A DNA stretch of 64,000 nucleotides from contig NZ_CP031705.1 in the NCBI RefSeq assembly GCF_022701255.1, positions 2,493,501-2,557,500 of the forward strand, written 5' to 3'. This document shows, one piece after another, positions 30,101 through 37,183 of this stretch. Each line of letters begins with the position of its first letter. Positions within the stretch are counted from its first letter, which is position 1. Under the pieces are notes generated by a model that was not told the DNA's origin, searched no databases, and worked only from the letters and a program-made list of their open reading frames with translations. The position numbers and the translations under genes are program-made. Source of the DNA: Microcoleus vaginatus HSN003. Its GTDB lineage: Bacteria > Cyanobacteriota > Cyanobacteriia > Cyanobacteriales > Microcoleaceae.

Positions 30101-30232
30101 ACCAAAAAGGATGCTTGGCGCGGCAATAAAATCAAGGAGCGCGAAGTAAAAAACGCCATCAAAAAACACCTTGACTCCTCTGAAAAAGTAGATATAATTT
30201 TTGAAATCGTGAAGAATCAAAGCGACTATTAG
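27119..30232 (+). CDS. hsdR: Type I restriction endonuclease/translocase HsdR
   Basis: A 1037-residue motor subunit. It has an N-terminal PD-(D/E)XK nuclease region (RPDVVLYVNGIALNVLELK, about 138-156), SF2 helicase Walker A (QGSGKSLTM, about 300), a DECH box (VDECHRTQ, about 417), GFTGTPL, and motif VI with ICRVNRL. All subunits have intact key residues, so the system looks functional. It overlaps hsdS by 4 bases (ATGA). Confidence 0.95.
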   Translation: MSEVGQRERLTQNRVVQLFQQQLGYSYLGNWQYRSNNSHIETDLLTNFWRHKQCYSDTLINKALYELKKVADDQSKSLYDINKAVYSLLRYGVKIREEVGENAQTVWLINWENPLENDFAIAEEVTVKGENTKRPDVVLYVNGIALNVLELKRSTVSVSEGIRQNLDNQTSRFIKSFFATMQFVMAGNDTQGLRYGTIETPEKYYLTWKEENPDYNPKTDPKENKYLSSLDCDIADNALDCTLLRLCEKQRFLELIHDFIVFDRGIKKVCRHNQYFGVKATQTFLQQRKGGIIWHTQGSGKSLTMVWLTKWIRENITDARVLIATDRDELDKQIENVFKGVNEDIYRTKNGSDLIDKLDRTAPWLLCSLIHKFGKKDKDKVSDADYDSYIADLKRSLPQDFSSKGNIYVFVDECHRTQSGKLHDAMKEILPNAVFIGFTGTPLLKKDKQNSIDVFGGYIHTYKFHEGVADKVVLDLRYEARNVDQFITSETKIDQWFEAKTRGLTAQAKIQLKQRWGTLQKVLSSASRLEKIVSDILLDFETKDRLQSNRGNALLVAGSIYQACKYYELFQNRGFKKCAIVTSYDGSLQSIKGESTGGDEYTEKQRQYEIYQKMLNGKTPEAFEEEVKNKFVDEPAQMKLLIVVDKLLTGFDAPPTTYLYIDKTMRDHGLFQAICRVNRLDGDDKEYGYIIDYKDLFNTLEKSILDYTAEAFEDYDRGDVEGLLSDRLEKGVERLETARESIKALCEPVEPQKNTLAYIRYFCASNTEDPDLVKEHEQKRVSLYKLTASLVRAYANLANDMLEAGYSSAEIETIKQEVKYYEQIRAEVKLASGDAIDLKAYEPAMRHLIDSYIGAEESEVLSTFDDMTLIELIVDRGKDAVNTLPKGIRQNPEAVAETIENNLRKVIIEQRPTNPKYFGTMSELLDKLIQERKTAAQEYEDYLNKIVALSRQVTQPATSTQYPPSLDTPAKRALYDNLDQNQDLALAIDNEIRQTKKDAWRGNKIKEREVKNAIKKHLDSSEKVDIIFEIVKNQSDY

Positions 30233-30233
30233 G

Positions 30234-30938
30234 ATGTATCAGATAAGTGTCAGCGATCTAGTCATTGATATTGATAGAAAAGATATTAAAAACATCCACC
30301 TTGGGGTATACCCTCCCGATGGTCGAGTTCGGATTGCTGCACCTCTGAGAGTGAATGAGGAAGCTCTACGTTTATTTGCTATCTCAAAAATCTCTTGGAT
30401 CAAAAAGCATCAGGCAAATTTCAAAGCGCAAGAACGGCAATCAAAAAGAGAATTTGTCTCTGGTGAAAGCCACTATTTCCAAGGCAAACGCTATTTACTA
30501 AATATTATATATCACCAAGGTAAGAGTAAGGTACAAGTAAGAAACAACACCTATATCGACCTTTACGTTAGGGAAGGAAGCGACGAAGCCCAAAGGCAAC
30601 AAGTCATGATGAATTGGTATAGACAGCAGTTAAAACAAGCAATTCCTCCATTAATCGAAAAGTGGGCAGCAATTCTAGACGTTCAGGTAAACGATTGGGG
30701 AGTGAAGCAGATGAAAACCAAATGGGGCACCTGCAACATTGAAGCGAAACGCATCTGGTTGAACCTTGAATTAGCCAAGAAAGCTCCTAACTGCCTGGAA
30801 TACGTCGTCGTCCATGAAATGACGCATCTTTTAGAACGGCATCATAACGAGCGATTCACAATGTTAATGAACCGATTCCTTCCTGATTGGCGTTTCTATA
30901 AAGATGAATTGAACCGCTCTCCACTGGGAAGTTATTGA
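30234..30938 (+). CDS. YgjP/WLM-type metallopeptidase of RM operon
   Basis: A 234-residue M48-like protein of the YgjP (DUF45/WLM) family. The zinc-binding HEMTHLLERHH motif is at about residue 193, and TKWGTC upstream is typical. It starts 1 base after hsdR ends, so it is part of the operon. YgjP-like peptidases are frequent fourth genes of type I restriction operons. Their substrate is not established; control of the restriction subunit is a plausible inference. Confidence 0.88.
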   Translation: MYQISVSDLVIDIDRKDIKNIHLGVYPPDGRVRIAAPLRVNEEALRLFAISKISWIKKHQANFKAQERQSKREFVSGESHYFQGKRYLLNIIYHQGKSKVQVRNNTYIDLYVREGSDEAQRQQVMMNWYRQQLKQAIPPLIEKWAAILDVQVNDWGVKQMKTKWGTCNIEAKRIWLNLELAKKAPNCLEYVVVHEMTHLLERHHNERFTMLMNRFLPDWRFYKDELNRSPLGSY

Positions 30939-31045
30939 GATTCAACTGGAACTATCGACTTCTTTTAGTTTTCCAGCAACCGCCAATGAATTACCTTCAG
31001 CTCAAACAACGACAAGGCTAATTAAATGCAAAAATGCGATCGCGC

Positions 31046-31474
31046 CTAACTCACCAGCTTACTAGCTAGCCCTTGATGAATCTGATCTAACCAGAGCGGA
31101 ATCACAGGCTGACCAGTTTTTAACCATGCGATCGCACTCTCCCAATCAAACTCTACCAGTTGGAGCGATCGCTCTTTTGAATCCCAGCACAACATAAACC
31201 GCCCCAGCGAAACCGAATTTGTAAATTCCGGTTCCTTCTCCCTCAGCCGTTGTAGCGTCATCGCCGCCACGTCAAAAGTCAACCCCACAGACAGACAATA
31301 CTCCATCGTCGCCAATGCCGCCAAATCAGACCGAGAGTAATAAACACTCCGCCCCGTACCCGTCCCGGTAATCGCAGGCACAACAATCTCCTTCTCTCGC
31401 CAATACTGCAACTGGCGAAGGGTGCAGCCTGTAATATCAGCCGCCTGCTTGCTGGTGAAAAACGTTTGTTGCAT
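31046..31474 (-). CDS. cvkR: CvkR, MerR-type repressor of cas12k
   Basis: A 142-residue MerR-family regulator (FTSKQAADITGCTLRQLQYWREKEIV). It is divergent from cas12k with a 70-base shared region. Family knowledge: CvkR represses cas12k and often the tns genes in V-K CASTs. The N-terminal winged helix is intact and the C-terminal part is short, without the cysteines of metal-sensing MerR proteins. Confidence 0.9.
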   Translation of the reverse strand: MQQTFFTSKQAADITGCTLRQLQYWREKEIVVPAITGTGTGRSVYYSRSDLAALATMEYCLSVGLTFDVAAMTLQRLREKEPEFTNSVSLGRFMLCWDSKERSLQLVEFDWESAIAWLKTGQPVIPLWLDQIHQGLASKLVS

Positions 31475-31496
31475 AAAACGATTTTACTCACAGCTT

Positions 31497-31544
31497 GTTA
31501 TTACACCTTTGTGTTATTATTGGGGATATGTGTTTACTAATAAC
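31497..31544. promoter_or_regulatory. GTTATTA operator repeats between cvkR and cas12k
   Basis: GTTATTA occurs at 31497-31503 and 31513-31519 as direct repeats, and inverted (TAATAAC) at 31538-31544, abutting the cas12k ATG. This is the expected CvkR binding region. The motif differs from the operator of the first cvkR. Confidence 0.55.
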
Positions 31545-33458
31545 ATGAGCCACATCACCATCCAGTGCCGTTTAGTCGCCAACGAGCCCACCCGCCGCCA
31601 ACTCTGGGAATTGATGGCAGGCAAAAACACGCCCCTAATCAACGAACTACTGGCACTCGTAGCCAATCACCCCGACTTCGAGACATGGCGACAAAAAGGC
31701 AAACTTCCCAGCGGTACAGTCAACCAACTGTGCCAGCCTCTCAAAACCGACCCCCGTTTCATCAGTCAACCCGCACGGTTTTACACCAGTGCCCTTAAGG
31801 TTGTGGACTACATCTACAAATCTTGGCTTGCATTAATGAAGCGGTTGCAATACCAATTAGAAGGGAAAACCCGCTGGCTAGAAATGCTCAAAAGCGATGC
31901 CGAACTCGTAGAAAGTAGCGGTGTCACCTTAGAAACTCTCCGCAGCAAAGCTACTGAAATTGTGGCTAAATTAACCCCCCAGTCCGACTCGGTTGCATCT
32001 CAACCACCAAAAGCTAAAAGTAAAAAAACGAAAAAATCCAAAGCCTTAGATAGCAAGCCGAATGTATCTCACATCTTATTTGATGCTTATCGCAATACAG
32101 CAGATATTTTGAATCTATGCGCCATCAGCTACCTACTCAAAAATGGCTGCAAAATCAACGATAAAGAAGAAGACGAAAAGAAATTTAGCAAACGCCGCCG
32201 CAAAGTCGAAATTCAGATTAAACGCCTCACAGAAAAGCTAACTGCTGGAATTCCCAAAGGTCGAGATTTGACCACTACTAGATGGTTGGAGACATTAGCC
32301 GAAGCTACATCCTGCGTTCCCCAAAACGAAGCTCAAGCTAAATCTTGGCAAGATAATCTACTCAAACTATTTAGCCTCGTGCCATTTCCCGTCATTTATG
32401 AAACTAACGAAGACCTGACCTGGTTTAAAAACGTTTCAAGCCGTCTCTGTGTTAAATTTAGCGGCTTAGGCGAACATACCTTTCAAGTATATTGCGACCA
32501 ACGCCACTTCCACTGGTTCCAACGATTTTTAGCAGACCAAGAAATTAAAAAAAACAGCAAAGATCAACATTCCAGCGCCTTGTTTACTCTCCGTAGTAGT
32601 AAACTTGCATGGCAAGAAGGAGAAGGGAAAGGAGAGCCGTGGAACCTTCACCATTTAACCCTCTACTGTTGCGTCGATACCCGCCTGTGGACTGCCGAAG
32701 GAACAAAACAGGTAAAAGAAGAAAAAGCTACCGAAATCGCTAAAATCCTCACCAAAGCCAAAGAAAAAGGCGACCTAAATCAACAGCAAGAATCCTTTAT
32801 CCAACGCAAAAATTCCACCTTAACTAGAATCAACAATCCTTTCCCGCGTCCCAGCCAACCTTTATATCAGGGTCAAGGTAACATTTTAGTGGGCGTTAGT
32901 CTAGGTTTGGAGAAACCTGCCACTGTAGCCGTAGTAGATGCGATCGCACACAAAGTTATTACCTACTGTAGCATCCGCCAGCTACTCGGCGAGAATTACA
33001 AATTGCTTAACCGACAGCGCCAAGCAAAACGCTCCTCATCCCATGAACGTCAAAACGCCCAAAGACGAGACGCTTTCAATCAATTTGGAGAGTCTGAGTT
33101 AGGTGAATATATCGACAGATTACTGGCTAAAGAGATTGTGGCGATCGCGCAAAAATACCAAGCTGGTAGCATTGTTTTACCCAAGCTCGGCGATATGCGC
33201 GAAATAGTTCAAAGCGAAATTCAAGCTTTAGCCGAACAAAAATGTCCAGAATTTATAGAAGGACAGCAAAAATATGCCAAACAATATCGCGTCAGCGTTC
33301 ATCAGTGGAGTTACGCCAGATTAATTGACTGCATTCAGACTCAGGCGAAAAAGCTTGGCATGGCGATCGAAGAGGGACAGCAGCCAGTTCGAGGTAGTCC
33401 CCAGGACAAGGCGAAGGAGTTGGCGATCGCAGCCTATGACTTACGTTCTAAAGCTTAA
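31545..33458 (+). CDS. cas12k: Cas12k, nuclease-inactive RNA-guided effector
   Basis: A 637-residue Cas12k (V-K effector). It starts MSHITIQCRLV and matches the family along its length, including TDPRF..QP.R.Y, GKGEPWNLHHLTLYCCVD, ILVGVSLGLEKPATVAVVDA and LPKLGDMREVVQSE-like blocks. The RuvC-like domain lacks the full acidic triad of cutting Cas12 enzymes, so it binds and recruits TniQ/TnsC rather than cleaving. Followed by tracrRNA and the array. Confidence 0.96.
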   Translation: MSHITIQCRLVANEPTRRQLWELMAGKNTPLINELLALVANHPDFETWRQKGKLPSGTVNQLCQPLKTDPRFISQPARFYTSALKVVDYIYKSWLALMKRLQYQLEGKTRWLEMLKSDAELVESSGVTLETLRSKATEIVAKLTPQSDSVASQPPKAKSKKTKKSKALDSKPNVSHILFDAYRNTADILNLCAISYLLKNGCKINDKEEDEKKFSKRRRKVEIQIKRLTEKLTAGIPKGRDLTTTRWLETLAEATSCVPQNEAQAKSWQDNLLKLFSLVPFPVIYETNEDLTWFKNVSSRLCVKFSGLGEHTFQVYCDQRHFHWFQRFLADQEIKKNSKDQHSSALFTLRSSKLAWQEGEGKGEPWNLHHLTLYCCVDTRLWTAEGTKQVKEEKATEIAKILTKAKEKGDLNQQQESFIQRKNSTLTRINNPFPRPSQPLYQGQGNILVGVSLGLEKPATVAVVDAIAHKVITYCSIRQLLGENYKLLNRQRQAKRSSSHERQNAQRRDAFNQFGESELGEYIDRLLAKEIVAIAQKYQAGSIVLPKLGDMREIVQSEIQALAEQKCPEFIEGQQKYAKQYRVSVHQWSYARLIDCIQTQAKKLGMAIEEGQQPVRGSPQDKAKELAIAAYDLRSKA

Positions 33459-33490
33459 TTGACAATGCCCGAACCTTGAAACTAGAATAG

Positions 33491-33715
33491 TAAATAGCGC
33501 CGCTGGTCATGCTTGCAAAAGCCTCTGAACAGTGATAAATGAGGGTTAGTTTGACTGTGGGAACATGGTCTTGCTTTCTGGCCCTGGTAGCTGCCCACCC
33601 CGATGCTGCTGTCCCTTGCGGACAGGAATTAGGTGCGCCCCCAGTAATAAGGGTGCGGGTTTACCGCAGTGGTGGCTACTCAATCACCTCCGACCAAGGA
33701 GGAACCCACCTTATT
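33491..33715 (+). ncRNA. tracrRNA: CAST tracrRNA
   Basis: The stretch contains blocks characteristic of V-K tracrRNAs: AATAGCGCCGC, TGAGGGTTAGTTTGACTGT, CTTGCTTTCTGACCCTGGTA-like, AGCTGC.CACCC.GATGCTGCTGTC, and AAGGAGGAACCCACC at the end. The last segment is the anti-repeat, pairing with GGTGGGTT of the CRISPR repeat. A T-run (33714-33721) follows. Confidence 0.9.
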
Positions 33716-33909
33716 TTTTTTCGTGAACCCAAGCGGGAGCGAAATCCCCAGGAGGTTCACGAATCTTCTGAAATTGATAGCCAGACTAAGTTTGGGCTTT
33801 TTCTGGGATGGTCAACCCTCCAGTTACGACAGTTTCCAGAGTAAAATTTCCGAGGCTTAGGAAAGTGTTTCTGGAACTAGCGTGCAGGTAAGGGTTTAAG
33901 CTCAAGCGA

Positions 33910-34165
33910 GTTTCAACGACCATCCCGACTAGGGGTGGGTTGAAAGAATTTGTGTCGGATCATTGCCAGCAACATTTCTCGATTGGTTTCAACGACCATC
34001 CCGACTAGGGGTGGGTTGAAATATTGACCCGCTTGCCGTGCGCTTGGCACATCTGAGGCTTCAATGGCCATCCCGACTAGGGGTGGGTTGAAACTTCTAT
34101 TATTGCGACTGAAGAGCTCGCAGCAAGCCATCGGGGTTTCAGCGATCGTTGTAGGTGGGTTGAAA
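33910..34165 (+). CRISPR. Type V-K CRISPR array, three repeats plus one degenerate
   Basis: 36-base repeats start at 33910, 33986 and 34058 (GTTTCAACGACC ... GTGGGTTGAAA); the third has three early changes. Spacers are 40, 36 and 42 bases (33946-33985, 34022-34057, 34094-34135). A fourth, 30-base degenerate repeat (34136-34165) keeps GTTTCA and GTGGGTTGAAA but lacks the middle. No cas1/cas2 are present, so new spacers must come from elsewhere. Confidence 0.95.
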
Positions 34166-34166
34166 G

Positions 34167-34190
34167 GAAGGTTCAAGTTCTTTTTTAGTC
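34167..34190 (+). other. Homing spacer matching the adjacent tRNA-Lys
   Basis: The sequence directly after the degenerate repeat starts GAAGGTTCAAGT and matches the T arm of the tRNA at 34358-34431 in 16 of its first 18 bases. The protospacer on the tRNA strand is preceded by GTC, fitting the GTN PAM of V-K systems. V-K CASTs are known to use such short, atypical guides for chromosomal homing. Confidence 0.85.
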
Positions 34191-34245
34191 TCGTAAACAA
34201 GGTCGTCTATAAAAGTACCTTGTATTTGTCCAAGGGACAGTAATC

Positions 34246-34318
34246 TGTTATTAGTGACAAATAATTTGTTAAAGTGACAACAATCTGTTATCAGTGACAA
34301 ATAATGTGTTACTGTACA
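34246..34318 (-). other. CAST right end with TnsB-binding repeats
   Basis: Three tandem units of AGTGACAAATAATTTGTTA type end in TGTACA at 34318. It is the inverted counterpart of the left end. The next base, 34319, is host DNA; the tRNA-Lys 3' end is 40 bases away. Confidence 0.85.
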
Positions 34319-34357
34319 GATCGTTAGTTTCGATAAATTCAGGTTCAGGATTTGGGA

Positions 34358-34431
<74 letters not shown>

Positions 34432-34628
34432 GCATCTAAGCTACTATAACACAACCGTTCTGAAAATTCAACTATTTTTGTAAAAATTTGTGGCGAGCGC
34501 CCTGACTCAACATTGAAATCGAGAAAATACCGCATACAATTTTTGTGTAATTCCTAGAAAATCAGTTTGTAGTAAGGACTGAAGCCCTTTTTTGGCCGTA
34601 GCAATTGCAACGAATAAAGTCCTGATTG

Positions 34629-35201
34629 CTAATCCTTCACTCGATAATGAAGCAACATGAAACCGTTGCTATAGATTTTGCGATCGGCAACTTCCAAATT
34701 TGTCCGCTCTATTTCACGAGAAAAGAGAGGGATTCCCGCGCCGATTACTACCGGATTTAACTTCACAATCATCTCCTCAATCTCCGAAAAAAGAGTTGCC
34801 GCTTAAGCGCCACCACCGCAGAGCCAGATGTCTTTACCCGTTTCTTTTTTTAATTCCTCAACCAATCCAACAGGAGTGTCCGAAACAAGTTGAATATTCT
34901 CATCCGGACTGGCTTCCATAGTGCGCGAAAAAACATACTGCTTCAAGCTGGGATAAGGATTAGTTACACCAACATTTAGCCCTACCTCATAGGTTTTCCG
35001 TCCCATCAAAACCGCATCAAACTGCTTGTTCTCTACCCGAATGCCTCGTGCTTCCTGAAAGTGAGCCGGAAAAGTTTCAGGAAAGGAATCGAACAAATCA
35101 GCGAAAGGCTCCCCTGACCTAGGAAAACAATCAAATGAGCCATCTTCGCCAGCAATAAATCCGTCAACCGTGCCAGCAACGTAATATTTTAGTTTTCTCA
35201 T
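34629..35201 (-). pseudogene. RibD-C/dihydrofolate reductase-like gene with in-frame stop
   Basis: The frame from the ATG at 35201 encodes a typical DHFR-family (RibD C-terminal) reductase: N-terminal YYVAGTVDGFIA, MGRKTYEVG, and IWLCGGGA near residue 133. There a TAA (34802-34804) interrupts it. The same frame continues open for 57 codons with family sequence (NPVVIGAGIPLF) to a TAG at 34629. One base change would restore a full 190-residue protein. It is either a recent pseudogene or read through. It lies between tRNA-Lys and the tRNA array. Confidence 0.8.
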
Positions 35202-35240
35202 ATTTAACCTTTCTTTTGATAAACTGAAAAGACTACAAAT

Positions 35241-35336
35241 GGAGAGGACGGGACTCGAACCCGCATCGATCGACAGCAACTTTCAGGAAACGCGCTTCCT
35301 TACTGCCTGCAAGCAGATGAGAACTACCCCCATCTC
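35241..35336 (-). pseudogene. Degenerate tRNA-like sequence
   Basis: A good T arm (CGGG-TTCGAGT-CCCG) and 3' acceptor strand CCTCTCC are present. An AGGAA/TTCCT arm with a 6-base loop lies upstream, but the 5' acceptor strand is missing. Probably a decayed class II tRNA at the distal edge of the array. Confidence 0.4.
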
Positions 35337-35583
35337 GGACTGTTAATTCCTTTCAGTGCCTCCGCCACCCGCTGCCAGTTTGCGTTTTCAGGGAACGTCG
35401 CGAAGCAACTTTTTACCCTACTCAACAAACCAGATCGTCTTTTTGAGAGCCGCTTTTCCAAATTTTTTACGGTGCCATTCCATTTAGGCGACCTCCCCGC
35501 ACTTTTTATCACTATATGATAGCAAACCTAGGGAAAAACTTTAACCATAATCCTCCATTATTTATATATAAAATCCTAAGCAA

Positions 35584-35655
35584 TCCACCGGAGAGGTACT
35601 GCCCCTCCTATCGCCGCGTTATCAGCACGGTGTCTCGCTTTTCGACTTCCGGTGG
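35584..35655 (-). tRNA. tRNA-Ile(GAT)
   Basis: Acceptor CCACCGG/CCGGTGG and loop CTGATAA are clear. The T loop is GGCAGTA instead of TTCRANY, so the usual T-loop fold is lost. Last good tRNA of the array. Confidence 0.75.
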
Positions 35656-35661
35656 GTTAAA

Positions 35662-35744
35662 AGGAAGATGAAGGAATCGAACCCTTACAGTTACCTGTAC
35701 CCCAGTTTTCAAGACTGGTTGCCAACCATTTAGCGGCATCTTCC
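35662..35744 (-). tRNA. tRNA-Ser(TGA)
   Basis: Acceptor GGAAGAT/ATCTTCC, loop CTTGAAA, a class II variable arm and T loop TTCGATT. Confidence 0.85.
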
Positions 35745-35749
35745 AAAGG

Positions 35750-35822
35750 GTGTCTGACGGGAATTGAACCCGCTATTACTGGTTCCACAAACCAGCGCCG
35801 CTACCGCTTTGGCTTCAGACAC
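35750..35822 (-). tRNA. tRNA-His(GTG)
   Basis: Acceptor TGTCTGA/TCAGACA with the extra G-1 opposite C73 expected of tRNA-His; loop TTGTGGA. Confidence 0.9.
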
Positions 35823-35828
35823 CGTAAA

Positions 35829-35901
35829 TGGAATCAAGGAGGATCGAACTCCTGGCCTCTTGCGTGCAAAGCAAGCGCTCTACCAATTGAGCTATGACCC
35901 C
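35829..35901 (-). tRNA. tRNA-Ala(TGC)
   Basis: Stem CTTGC/GCAAG with loop TTTGCAC; standard D and T arms. Acceptor GGGGTCA/TGATTCC includes G3-T70, the alanine identity pair. Confidence 0.9.
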
Positions 35902-35948
35902 GCGTAAAAAATTCACCTGTCGAGTAAATCTAAAATCTAAAATTGGTG

Positions 35949-36025
35949 TGGTGGATTGCGATCGGATTTGAACCGATATCTTTCTAACAGCCAGTTAGAT
36001 GCTTTACCAATTAAGCTACGAACCC
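35949..36025 (-). tRNA. tRNA-Ala(GGC), CCA encoded
   Basis: Loop CTGGCTG gives GGC. The acceptor has the alanine G3-T70 pair but an extra bulged C on the 3' strand. The 3' CCA is encoded, unlike most neighbours. Confidence 0.8.
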
Positions 36026-36031
36026 ATTCAG

Positions 36032-36105
36032 CAGGAGTGGTAGGACTTGAACCCACAACATTCGAGGTAGAAGCTCGACACTCTATCCAGTTGAGTTACA
36101 CTCCC
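36032..36105 (-). tRNA. tRNA-Arg(TCT)
   Basis: Stem TCGAG/CTCGA, loop CTTCTAC; acceptor GGGAGTG/CACTCCT. The rRNA-mimic region lies directly upstream of it (higher coordinates) in the array. Confidence 0.88.
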
Positions 36106-36204
36106 ATGTTTTTTGTTAAGGCGCGATTCCCTACGGGATAGCTGCGCTTCACGCACTTTCCGTGCAATTTATCAGAGCATTGCGTTTTCTCAGTTACTAG
36201 AGGG

Positions 36205-36340
36205 ACTCCGCCGATGAGTTTTTACACACTCTTTAAAGGATGGCTACCTTTAAGCCAACCTGCCGGGTTCATCGCACTCCCCGTTCTCAAACGCCCGCTG
36301 ATTTTGACAGCGTTACCTTTCCTCTCGTACTAAAGTATGT
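36205..36340 (-). ncRNA. Candidate RNA joining sarcin-ricin-loop and GTPase-centre mimics
   Basis: Minus strand, 5' to 3'. First, a hairpin carries the universal 23S sarcin-ricin core AGTACGAGAGGA (36320-36331), closed by TACTTT/AAAGGTA with one bulge. Two short hairpins follow (CGCTG/CAGCG and CGTT/AACG). Then comes a segment (36215-36258) closely resembling the L11-binding GTPase-associated centre of 23S rRNA, with TTGGCTTA, AGCCATCCTTTAAAGAGTG and GTAAAAACTCA in the native order. In real 23S rRNA these regions are about 1,500 bases apart and in the opposite order. It sits between tRNA-Arg(TCG) and tRNA-Arg(TCT) and would be co-transcribed. Confidence 0.75.
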
Positions 36341-36437
36341 AGGCTCCAAAGATTGGGACACGCAAAGGGCGATCGCTCTTAATATAAAAAATTATCCATT
36401 CAATGGAATTAACCTCCTTAAATTAAAGCAAAAACAA

Positions 36438-36510
36438 CGAGAGTGGCAGGACTTGAACCCACAACATCCGCGTCCGAAGCGCGGCGCTCTATCCATTGAG
36501 CTACACTCCC
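36438..36510 (-). tRNA. tRNA-Arg(TCG)
   Basis: Stem CCGCG/CGCGG, loop CTTCGGA. The acceptor is almost the same as in tRNA-Arg(TCT), suggesting duplication. Confidence 0.9.
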
Positions 36511-36517
36511 ATAAATT

Positions 36518-36589
36518 GGTAGTCCTGACAGGAGATTACCCCGCGTCTGCTTGTAAGGCAAACGCTCTACCATCGAAGCTCAGGACTAC
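36518..36589 (-). tRNA. tRNA-Val(TAC), aberrant T arm
   Basis: Acceptor GTAGTCC/GGACTAC and loop CTTACAA are good. No canonical T loop is present (TAATCTC instead), so function is uncertain. Confidence 0.65.
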
Positions 36590-36592
36590 AAA

Positions 36593-36664
36593 AGCGGATG
36601 ATGGGACTCGAACCCATGCGCTGAGAATGGCATACTCAGATGCTAGCCGCTACATGACATCCGC
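36593..36664 (-). tRNA. tRNA-Gly(GCC)
   Basis: Acceptor GCGGATG/CATCCGC; loop ATGCCAT with a T-T mismatch at 31-39; T arm ATGGG-TTCGAGT-CCCAT. Confidence 0.8.
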
Positions 36665-36732
36665 AAACCGATTTAAAATTTGAGATTTTGGATTTAACTG
36701 AGATGTTGCACCAGTGTCAATAAGCTTTTTAT

Positions 36733-36797
36733 GAACAGGCAAGATGCCTGTTCCACAAGAAAATCTACTCTTTGTGGAACAGGCATCTTGCCTGTTC
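36733..36797. repeat. Inverted pair of 26-base palindromic repeats
   Basis: GAACAGGCAAGATGCC... (36733-36758) and its exact reverse complement (36772-36797) form a 26-bp perfect stem around 13 bases. Each arm is itself palindromic and equals the unit at 1368-1393. It lies between two tRNA-Gly genes. Confidence 0.8.
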
Positions 36798-36845
36798 TGG
36801 AGAATGGTGCAAAATGTGAGATTTAACGAACTTCTCGTTTAGCCA

Positions 36846-36916
36846 AGCGGATAACGAGGCTCGAACTCGTGCCTAGAGTTTGGAAGACTCGAATGCTACC
36901 GTTACACCATATCCGC
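36846..36916 (-). tRNA. tRNA-Gly(TCC)
   Basis: Acceptor GCGGATA/TATCCGC, loop CTTCCAA, T arm ACGAG-TTCGAGC-CTCGT. Confidence 0.9.
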
Positions 36917-36924
36917 AATTGTGG

Positions 36925-36998
36925 GGCTGGTGATAGGAATTGAACCTACAACCGACTGATTACAAATTAGTTGCTCTGCCTAATTGAGCTACACCAGC
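36925..36998 (-). tRNA. tRNA-Thr(TGT), copy 1
   Basis: Acceptor GCTGGTG/CACCAGC, stem ACTAA/TCAGT, loop TTTGTAA. Confidence 0.88.
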
Positions 36999-37004
36999 AC
37001 GCCA

Positions 37005-37076
37005 AGCAGATGGCGAGATTTGAACTCGCAAGAAAGCTTTACAAGAGCCTCATCTTGCCAGTTAAATCACACCTGC
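37005..37076 (-). tRNA. tRNA-Thr(TGT), copy 2
   Basis: Acceptor GCAGGTG/CATCTGC, stem AGGCT/AGCTT, loop CTTGTAA. Weak D stem. Differs in backbone from copy 1. Confidence 0.8.
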
Positions 37077-37085
37077 CTTTTTCAA

Positions 37086-37157
37086 AGCAGACGGCGGGAA
37101 TTGAACTCACATCAAGAACTTACCACGTTTTTGTGTTGTCAGTTACACCGCATCTGC
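37086..37157 (-). tRNA. tRNA-Thr(GGT)
   Basis: Acceptor GCAGATG/CGTCTGC; loop GTGGTAA with an imperfect stem. Confidence 0.75.
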
Positions 37158-37183
37158 ATTTATTGATATTTCAGGAATTTAGT

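Larger units (their letters stand above)
15798..34318. mobile_element. Type V-K CRISPR-associated transposon (CAST), composite
   Basis: An 18.5-kb Tn7-like element bounded by TGTACA termini (15798 and 34318), with several TGACA-containing TnsB sites inside each end. It encodes tnsB, tnsC and tniQ at the left and cas12k, tracrRNA and a short CRISPR array at the right, the canonical V-K layout. Cargo is a Nudix/membrane/carbamoyltransferase set and a type I restriction system. A second cvkR with cas12k and tniQ stubs lies in the middle. The five bases flanking each end (ACACG and GATCG) do not form a target duplication, as expected if the outer ends come from two different insertions. Confidence 0.93.

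Noticed and set aside
33913-34200. 95-codon minus-strand frame over the CRISPR array
   Set aside because: It translates the repeats themselves; repeated NPPLVGM peptides are an artefact.
35324-35512. 62-codon minus-strand basic reading frame near the end of the tRNA array
   Set aside because: No ribosome site and no recognisable family; it abuts a degenerate tRNA-like sequence, so I did not call it a gene.
36240-36683. 147-codon plus-strand reading frame across the rRNA-like segment
   Set aside because: It runs antisense through the rRNA mimic and three tRNA genes and has no coding signature.
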